Assembly (NCBI GenBank): GCA_004335635.1
Contig: QAXH01002123.1
Coordinates: 10,178-35,560 of the forward strand
Direction: 5' to 3'
Source: Chloromonas sp. AAM2
Taxonomy: Eukaryota; Chlorophyta; Chlorophyceae; Chlamydomonadales; Chlamydomonadaceae
Length of the DNA stretch: 25,383 nucleotides
Shown here: piece after piece, positions 19,587-25,383 of the stretch
Layout of the letters: every line of letters begins with the position of its first letter
Numbering within the stretch: position 1 is the first letter of the stretch
Notes under the pieces: generated by a model
What the model saw: the letters and a program-made list of their open reading frames with translations, nothing else
Told to the model about the DNA's origin: nothing
The model's database searches: none
Position numbers and translations under genes: made by a program

Positions 19587-22500
19587 ATGCAACTGATGCG
19601 ACATGGCTTGCCATATCACAGCCGAACAGCGACACGTCAACGTTCTCGAACAATCGTCGCTGCGGCGGGTAAGTCTGACATTGACCATCGGCAACAGGAT
19701 ACCTCTACGAAGATCACTTGCCACGCTGTCATGCTGCGGCAATACCTGAACGCCTGTCGCTTTCACACCTTCTTACTTGGTCCACAGGTCGCTGGCAGGA
19801 TTCGGAACGCAAGGCCAAGCTAAGGCTTCTGGAGCAGGAGCAGAATAGTGCTATTGAGCTGGGTAAGAACACAGATGGCTTGTCGAGATGTCCTTGCATG
19901 GCTCCTAAGAGGGCATGTAGGTGCCAGCAAGTTGCATCTTTCCAAGGACTTGCTTGTGAAGGCATAGGAGCTGACGCATGTCGTTGAGCGTTCCTTGACA
20001 CCCTCCCGCTGCAATGGGAGTGACGACTCCCAAATGAGGGTGCCTGTTCATTAGCACCTCGTCCAGCAAGCCACATGAAGCTGCGCATGGCGTATGAACA
20101 GCTTGCATGGCATGGCCAAATCGTATGCATGCCACTCAACCCTCTTCCTCTGTGCAAGTGACGCAAGGCAGCCATGCAATTGCACCTGCCTTCATGGCAG
20201 AACACATAAGCGGGCATTGAAAGCCATATCATTTCCTGCCTCATGCCTGCCCATGCCCGCAGCTCAAACATGCTCAAAGCGCAGCAAACGGCTTCTGTCC
20301 CGCGTTCAGCAGCTGAATCTGTACGCGGAACAGAGGCGGCAGGTGGGAGACTTGGCAGCTGTGGAAAACACTCTCAAGGTGCGTGATGGTTAGAATTGGA
20401 TGCTCATAGTCAAAGGCGTCTGCTATGGCGTTGCGATCCATGGCAGTGGAGCAAAGCACACCGTCCTGAAGAAACGGCTAGGGTTCCTTTGTAACTACTT
20501 GTCTGTCGCTTTTTTGTGCATCACAGAAGCTCTGTTTGAGTTAGGGTTAGGGATTGGTCCCTGCTCGCTGGTGATGCTGGTGATGCTGGTGATGCTGGTG
20601 ATGCTGGTGATGCTGGTGATGCCTGTTGTGGCCAGCCTGGCTAGGGCTCTGCTGCAAGGCTTTACTAGATCTGGCATGGGTTAAAATTAGGGTTGGCACC
20701 AGTGCCTTGTTTGTCGAGGCTGAAATGCTGGAGGCTGATGCAAGAAGCAGGCGCTCGCCTGTGTGTCTGCATGATACATGTCATCGCATCAACTGACTTT
20801 GCTGCGGTACTGGCTTGCCGGTTGCTGGCTTTAGCAGACAAACGACTATGTAGCAGACACCGCAAGTCACTGTTGCTGTGTCATGGTTGCGCGCAGACAA
20901 AGGCGCAAGTCCAGGGCATCTTGAACAAGACCATCACTCGGGCACAGAACAACTACAACCTGGCCGTGCGCCTGGGAGACATGATAGGTGAGCAACACAG
21001 GCTCCATGATGTGAATGGCACCATAACAACTCTTGCTAAGAACAGTTCTTGCTGTCAAGAAAAAAAGTTGTCCCAAATCTGGGATCCAAAAGGATGACGG
21101 GAGAAGATTGCAATCACCCTTGGTGCCACGAGCCCCAGCCACATGGGGCTTGGTTTGTACATGTGCACAACATGCCAGTTGTGTGAGCCGGCTGGTGCCT
21201 ATCACCAGGTTTCACAAGTTATCCTTGCCACCGGTCAACAACAGCGCCACAAGTCGGCACTGTTCTGCGTGCCCCGCAGGCTATCTGCAGCAGGAGCTGA
21301 GTGAGCCGGGCAGCGCACACAACACACGCACGAACAGGCGCCGCGTCTCGGAGTCCGTCGGGTCTCAGGACCAGCAGCCAGGGCCCGGGCAGCTACAGGG
21401 ACAGGAGGGGCAGCACATGCTAGGTCCGCAGGTATGCATGGGGCCTCAGCTGTTGACAGATTGACGTACCGATTCCCCGCTGAAGTTGAGACAGTGGTGT
21501 CGTATGACTGTGGAGGCATTGTTCTGCATCAGACTGTGGAAGCCTGTCAGCATAACAAGAGCCTGGCCCACAGCTTTCCAGGCATTATCACCAGGCCATG
21601 TGCACGCATGTATGCCTACCAGGGCTATGCCATGACTGGTGTCATGACCCTGCATGCACGCATGGGTGGTATGTGCTGACGCCAGTCCATGCCTTGCTTT
21701 GTGATGGATTGCTCATGTGCCCGCCACCTCTGTGCCCAGGAGTCCGATCCAGGCCTGCTGGGCACGCAACGGTCCGTGGGACACCTGCACTCTGCATCTG
21801 AGCAAGGCTTGCTATCCGCTCCAGCCGAGCAAGATGGCACAGCAGCGCCTGGCTCACGTTCCTGGCCCCGCCCCGAGCCCATGCTATCGTCATCGCCATC
21901 CCTTGATGCTGAGTACTCATCGCACTCAAGTGCAGAAGCCAGGGGCAAGTCCACAACTCCGTTCATGGCCATGCCCCGGTCCGCTTCGCCATCGCAGTCC
22001 ACATCAGACGATAGCGTTGCAACAGGCGGCAGTCTGGCTTCAGGTGCTGACCTGGTAGAGCAGGCGCCTGGAGGCACACTGCCCCCTGTGGCAGCGGACC
22101 CATGTGCCACGGCGTGGACATCTTCAACGCTATCGTCTGGTTTGGACTGGGAGAAGGGTCAAGGGGACTGGGGCATGGATGACGCAGCATGGGCGGAGAT
22201 TGTAGACTCACCTCTTGCTTCGGCACTCAGTGGTGTTGAGTACTCGGCATCAACGGATGGTGTTGATGGCAACACAGAAGAGGAGCAAGGCCAGGTCCAC
22301 ACCAAGCGGGATTGCCAGCAAGCGACGGGGGATGATGGAGATGCTGAGAAGAGAAGTGAAAAGCCAACGGCAGCTGCAATGCCTGATTTTGAAAGGGGTG
22401 GCACAGCAGTTGGCAAGGATGCCAGTCGGGCCTTAGAAGTGGGTCAACAACTTGATGCAGATGCAGGCTTGCTCCTGCCAGGATCGGAACTCTTGGTGCC

Positions 22501-23014
22501 AGATGCTGCTGAGTTGAAGGCTGGGATGGGCGGTGGGGAGGAAGCGTTGGGGTTGGCAGCTGCAATGGAGGCTGAGCATCAACGGGAGCTGGAGGCTGAC
22601 TGGATTCGTACAGCATCGTCCATTGATTCTGTAGGCCTGCAAGAGGTGGCAAAGGTTCAGGAAGAGGACTTGAAAGGACGGGCGGAGGCGGCTTTGCAGG
22701 CAGGCTCTGTGCCTGGATTGGACACAAGGCAGCAACAGACTGAAGCCAGCGCTGTTGGTCAACGGAGGCAGGATGGCTTAGCTGATGATGGTGAGGCGAC
22801 GGATGACAGTGCGAGAGCGATGTCAGCAGCGGAGATGGACAGTGCAGGGACCAGCAATGGATGGGCGCCCGTGAAGGCTGCGGTTAGGGCAGCATCAGCC
22901 ACAGGCATTGTGGGCCCTGCGAGTAATCTTGATGTCCATTCAGCACTGGACCAGGCAATAGAGTTCCTGAAGCAGCAGCTGGCAAGGCCGCCTGGGGACA
23001 TAGCAAAGAAGTGA
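19587..23014 (+). CDS. Probable organelle-targeted protein with UVR-like motif and long acidic disordered tail (six exons)
   Basis: Exons 19587-19668, 19788-19862, 20263-20378, 20897-20987, 21280-21431 and 21740-23014 have GT-AG borders and phases 1,1,0,1,0. They give one 596-residue frame. Residues 1-27 are basic and acid-free, ending RTIVAAAG, as in a chloroplast transit peptide. Exons 2-4 encode charged helices (DSERKAKLRLLEQEQNSAIE, then LLSRVQQLNLYAEQRRQVGD). Residues 100-128 read NKTITRAQNNYNLAVRLGDM followed by IGYLQQEL; the Ala, Tyr, Ala, Leu, Asp and Ile spacing fits the UVR (UvrB/UvrC) motif found in Clp adaptors and EXECUTER-type plastid proteins. Exon 6 (424 residues) is Ala/Ser/Gly/Asp/Glu-rich and probably disordered. 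It contains an internal inverted duplication at about residues 212-357. The C-terminus ends in a short helix (SALDQAIEFLKQQLARPPGD). The UVR assignment is moderate; the exact function is unknown. Confidence 0.7.
20541..20621 (+). repeat. Intronic 9-bp tandem array next to a telomere-like motif
   Basis: Six perfect CTGGTGATG units occupy 20568-20621, in intron 3 (20379-20896) of the UVR-like gene. Sixteen bases upstream lies TTAGGGTTAGGG (20541-20552). Two TTAGGG units alone are not evidence of a telomere. Confidence 0.9.
21857..22294. repeat. Inverted duplication inside a coding exon
   Basis: The left arm (about 21857-22019) is similar to the reverse complement of the right arm (about 22125-22294), roughly three quarters identical by eye with a few indels. 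The inner ends match perfectly for 15 bp (CAGACGATAGCGTTG at 22005-22019; its complement at 22125-22139), leaving a 105-nt spacer. The duplication keeps codon phase: the sense strand of the left arm reads SLDAEYSSHSSAEARGKST, and the antisense of the right arm reads SVDAEYSTPLSAEARGEST. The arms are diverged, so this is not a recent event. Confidence 0.8.
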
Positions 23015-23485
23015 GCAGAGATGGCATTGCGTGTGAGACCTTCAGTTGTTTGACATGCGAAGCAGATTGCCGTTGAAACAACGGCTGGTGAGGCATACCT
23101 TCGAGCGCTCTTGTAACAGGCCATTAAACTGACAATCTTATAGTGTTCAAGCATGTTGTTTGGCATTGGACATCAACAGTTGACAATGCAATTTTCAAGG
23201 ACTGGTGTGATGCTTATGGTTGCCATCTGCTGATATGGTTATGCTACAGCAGACGCACAGCAGCACAGAGCTGTCATTTTTTGGGCGTTTACATGAGTTT
23301 TCTGTAAAGTAGGTTGATTGTAGGTTGTAGTACTACCCTAGTAGGTTGTCGAGCGCCCCTTGCAGGGCATTGTCAGGCAAGTAATAAGGCACGATCGGAA
23401 GTAAGGCATGTCACTGTAATAAGGGACGCCAGAATGAAAAGGAGTTGACATCTCACAACTGAGATCTCACATGTTTCGCCCTGTG
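23015..23485. other. 3' flank of the UVR-like gene
   Basis: Apart from the TGTAA motif and a small duplication around GTAGGTTG (near 23309-23348), I see nothing. A minus-strand frame (23373-23810) begins to overlap from the right. Confidence 0.4.
23112..23116 (+). terminator. Possible poly(A) signal TGTAA of the UVR-like gene
   Basis: TGTAA lies 98 nt after the stop at 23014, a normal 3' UTR distance for a green algal gene. Confidence 0.35.
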
Positions 23486-23810
23486 GACGAGCCCGACAAC
23501 CGCTTGCAAGGACGATTGGCCGGACGATACGGGGGTGTAGTGCATCCATACTGCGGCTCCAAACTACGGCTCCAAATCGCAAGTACGATACTGTAAACGA
23601 GCGAACCTCGCTTGCAAGGACAAACGGCCGGACGGTGCCATTCCACTGAGGTGGACCAATCTGCAAAGGGCGCACAGTGGACAGCGCGTCCAAGGACGTC
23701 CAGGTATAGTATGCCGCGGCCCCAAAGGCTGCCCGCGACTGTTTTGTTATGGCCACAACCAGTGACAACGCCTTGGCTGATCGATCAGCAAAAGCCATAG
23801 CTTGTTTCAT
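23373..23810 (-). CDS. Doubtful 145-codon frame
   Basis: Starts at an ATG with a plausible N-terminus (MKQAMAFADRSAKALSLVVA) and runs 145 codons. Two internal segments repeat as TVRPFVLAS and IVRPIVLAS because a ~44-bp DNA repeat lies underneath. The opposite strand also has an ATG-started frame from 23749 (MATTSDNALADRSAKA). The shared ADRSAKA arises from a palindrome rather than homology. I cannot choose a strand, and neither frame may be real. Confidence 0.2.
   Translation of the reverse strand: MKQAMAFADRSAKALSLVVAITKQSRAAFGAAAYYTWTSLDALSTVRPLQIGPPQWNGTVRPFVLASEVRSFTVSYLRFGAVVWSRSMDALHPRIVRPIVLASGCRARPQGETCEISVVRCQLLFILASLITVTCLTSDRALLLA
23486..23639 (+). repeat. Two diverged copies of a ~44-bp unit, 110 nt apart
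   Basis: Copies at 23486-23530 and 23596-23639 share CGCTTGCAAGGAC and GGCCGGACG in the same order and spacing. Between them CGGCTCCAAA occurs twice in tandem (about 23554-23577). Confidence 0.65.
23776..23789. repeat. Perfect 14-bp palindrome
   Basis: GCTGATCGATCAGC is its own reverse complement. Outer bases continue as an imperfect palindrome for several more positions on each side. Confidence 0.9.
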
Positions 23811-24042
23811 GGTTATCTCTGAGGCTGGACGAAAAGTGGAGGCAAGTCAGCATACAACTCGTGCGCTTCGTACGCACCCTTCGTACACCAGGGATCAGCG
23901 GCGATCGCACAATTGGCGATTGCAGCTACAATGCGTCCGGCAAGCAAACGAGCGGCAGTGGGCCTGAATTGATGCGAATGCCTTTGAACATAACAAAACA
24001 GGTGTGACTACAGTAGTTTTGACTTTAAAAGATCGGTAGGAG

Positions 24043-24068
24043 CATGGGCACCATGGCTGGTGCCCATG
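24043..24068. repeat. Perfect 11-bp stem hairpin
   Basis: CATGGGCACCA (24043-24053), loop TGGC, TGGTGCCCATG (24058-24068). It is too short for a microRNA precursor. It could be a protein-binding dyad or a chance structure. Confidence 0.85.
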
Positions 24069-24398
24069 TTCGGCTGACTGAGCTGTAAGAAGGGATGCAA
24101 CGCTCAAATCAAACGCATGTCCCGCTCCTGGCCGGAAGTGCAAAAGTGTGTACTATCTGTTGGGCCAGTGTACTACCAGCTCAGGCGTTACGATGCTAGT
24201 GGAGAGGATTACATGGGAGTGCCTCACAAGATATGGGACATGCACTGAAATTAGTGGTAGTGTGTTGCATTCTGTCCTGAATGATTTGGTACGCACTCCA
24301 CCATGTGGATGAGTTACTTTGATTCTTCAACCCAACTTGCACACGCGCTGGGACGGCACTAGAACTGGAACCAGTGTGTGTGTGTGGTGGGGCAAGGG

Positions 24399-24663
24399 AA
24401 AAGAAATATGTTTGCCAGTTCTGGGACAATTTGTGTGTGCGACTCACTAGTGGTGATACGCATTCTGGGTTATCATGCGATAGTCCCAAGACTTGTGTAT
24501 TGGTCAAGACACCCATTGATTTCACACTGGTTGGTTCTCACTGTGTCTCCTCGTGTGTGGGTCCGTCCATTGTACAACCTGAAAGGTCAGAATGTTGGTT
24601 GACCAAAGGGCAGTGATTGTCTTCAGAACAAACTGTCCCAGAACTGGCAAACTTCTTTTTTTT
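24399..24663. repeat. Inverted pair of the dispersed ~35-bp repeat
   Basis: The core CCCAGAACTGGCAAAC lies at 24637-24652, within the right copy (24628-24663, plus orientation). Its exact complement lies at 24411-24426, within the left copy (24399-24434). Both copies end in a T-rich (or A-rich) tract at the outer side. About 190 nt lie between them. A third copy is at 2098-2131. Confidence 0.75.
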
Positions 24664-24769
24664 GCTTGTACAGCTGTTGTACTAGTTGATGGAGACACGC
24701 ACGATGGAAGGCATGCAGCTCTACTCGCACTGATGGCAGGTTGCGTAGAGGTCAGCATTGCTGATCACC

Positions 24770-24787
24770 TCTTAGCCTAGGCTAAGA
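24770..24787. repeat. Perfect 18-bp palindrome
   Basis: TCTTAGCCTAGGCTAAGA equals its reverse complement with no loop. No neighbouring gene explains it. Confidence 0.9.
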
Positions 24788-25060
24788 CCTAGAAGCTAAC
24801 TTTTGGACCCTTGGACGCCCGTTTCAATTGAATGACCCCCGACGCAAGTCAAAAGTCTAACCCTTGGAGATAAAATTTTGCGTTTGCGCACTCTTGCCAA
24901 TACGGGTCCCAGCATGTTGCAGGCCAGGCTGTACCAACGTAAGCAGGTTCAGCCGAAGTTGCAGCCCCTTGTGTGCTTCCTGCTGCCCATTGTACATCAG
25001 ATACCTGCAACCAGGCAGACAATGCAGGCGAGGTGGTGAGCGCTGCACACCGGTATGCCG

Positions 25061-25152
25061 CACACACACACTACGAGGCTCATACTGCCTCCACACACAG
25101 CACACGAGGCCCATACCGCCTCCACACACAGCACACGAGGGCCATACCGCCT
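25061..25152 (+). repeat. 31-bp tandem repeat, three copies
   Basis: Units 25061-25091, 25092-25122 and 25123-25152 (the last one base short). Each begins with a CA run (CACACACAGCACACGAGG in copies 2 and 3) and ends in CCATACCGCCT or a close variant. The array ends exactly where the 33-bp array begins. Confidence 0.9.
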
Positions 25153-25383
25153 GAGGTCTTGAGCATGTGATACTGGCTGTTGGCTGAGGTCCTGAGCACG
25201 TGATATCGGCTGTTGGCTGAGGTCCTGAGCACGTGATATCGGCTGTTGGCTGAGGTCCTGAGCATGTGATATTGGCTGTTGGCTGAGGTCCTGAGCACGT
25301 GATATTGGCTGTTGGCTGAGGTCTTGACCACGTGATATTGGCTGTTGGCCGAGGTCCTGAGCACGTGATATTGGCTGTTGGCT
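25153..25383 (+). repeat. 33-bp satellite, seven copies running off the window
   Basis: The unit begins GAGGTCCTGAGCACGTGATA and ends TTGGCTGTTGGCT. Seven full copies fill 231 nt to the last base, so the array probably continues. Five copies carry CACGTG; copies 1 and 4 have CATGTG. Differences are single bases (CCTGAG/CTTGAC, TATTGG/TATCGG/TACTGG). The minus strand is open in all three frames across the array, so its long frame is not evidence of coding. Confidence 0.95.

Larger units (their letters stand above)
23811..25060. other. Region without a convincing gene, rich in small inverted structures
   Basis: Short frames exist on both strands, none with family resemblance or matching splice sites. 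A hairpin, the dispersed repeat and an 18-bp palindrome lie here and are listed separately. A related pair of short sequences (CTAACTTTTGGA near 24796; CTAACCCTTGGA near 24857) flanks the segment after the palindrome. Confidence 0.4.

Noticed and set aside
20541..20552. Telomere repeat TTAGGG twice
   Set aside because: Only two units, within an intron; not evidence of a telomere or a chromosome fusion.
21625..22110. 161-codon minus frame with protein-like content
   Set aside because: It owes its resemblance to the sense protein to the inverted duplication in exon 6, not to an independent gene.
25080..25364. 94-codon minus frame with an 11-residue repeat (SANSQYHVLRT)
   Set aside because: All three minus frames are open through the 33-bp array, so an open frame carries no coding information here.
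25061..25383. CRISPR array
   Set aside because: Repeats are contiguous with no unique spacers, and the surrounding genes are eukaryotic with introns.
1..25383. tRNA genes
   Set aside because: I looked for B-box sequences (GGTTCGANNCC) on both strands by eye and found only near misses without a matching A box or acceptor stem.

Overview
This window looks like nuclear DNA of a green alga (Chlorophyta, possibly a trebouxiophyte; the class is a guess). Genes are split by GT-AG introns of about 110-600 nt. Proteins carry long Gln/Ser/Ala-rich disordered stretches. One long intronless reading frame encodes tandem ~38-residue helical repeats of the organelle RNA-binding OPR/HPR kind. Short GC-moderate tandem repeats are frequent. 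I saw no prokaryotic operons, CRISPR, phage or transposase genes, and no tRNA or rRNA.

Layout: 1-190 is the 3' end of a plus-strand gene running in from the left. 191-1733 is poorly interpretable and contains one ambiguous low-complexity frame. 1734-4777 (+, six exons assembled by me) encodes an unrecognised protein with two membrane segments and a basic tail. 5800-8028 (-, intronless) is an OPR-like repeat protein. Divergent from it, 8509-9341 (+, three exons) is ISD11/LYRM4, the most secure identification here. 10748-14449 (+, three exons) is a 989-residue Gln-rich, mostly disordered protein. 15257-17786 (-, five exons) is an unrecognised multi-pass membrane protein; it may share a ~160-nt divergent promoter with a doubtful small gene at 17945-18382. 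19587-23014 (+, six exons) is a probably organelle-targeted protein with a UVR-like motif and a long acidic disordered tail. The right 2.3 kb has no convincing gene and is rich in repeats, palindromes and two abutting satellites (31-bp and 33-bp units) that run to the window edge.

Exon models were built by hand from splice sites and reading phase; in every multi-exon model the phases close to one continuous frame. Two genes have organelle links by family (ISD11 in mitochondrial Fe-S assembly, OPR proteins in organelle RNA metabolism), but I see no evidence that the genes form one pathway. The most unusual structural signals are an inverted duplication inside a coding exon (21857-22294), a dispersed short repeat that overlaps a putative exon, and the CACGTG-bearing satellite at the right edge.
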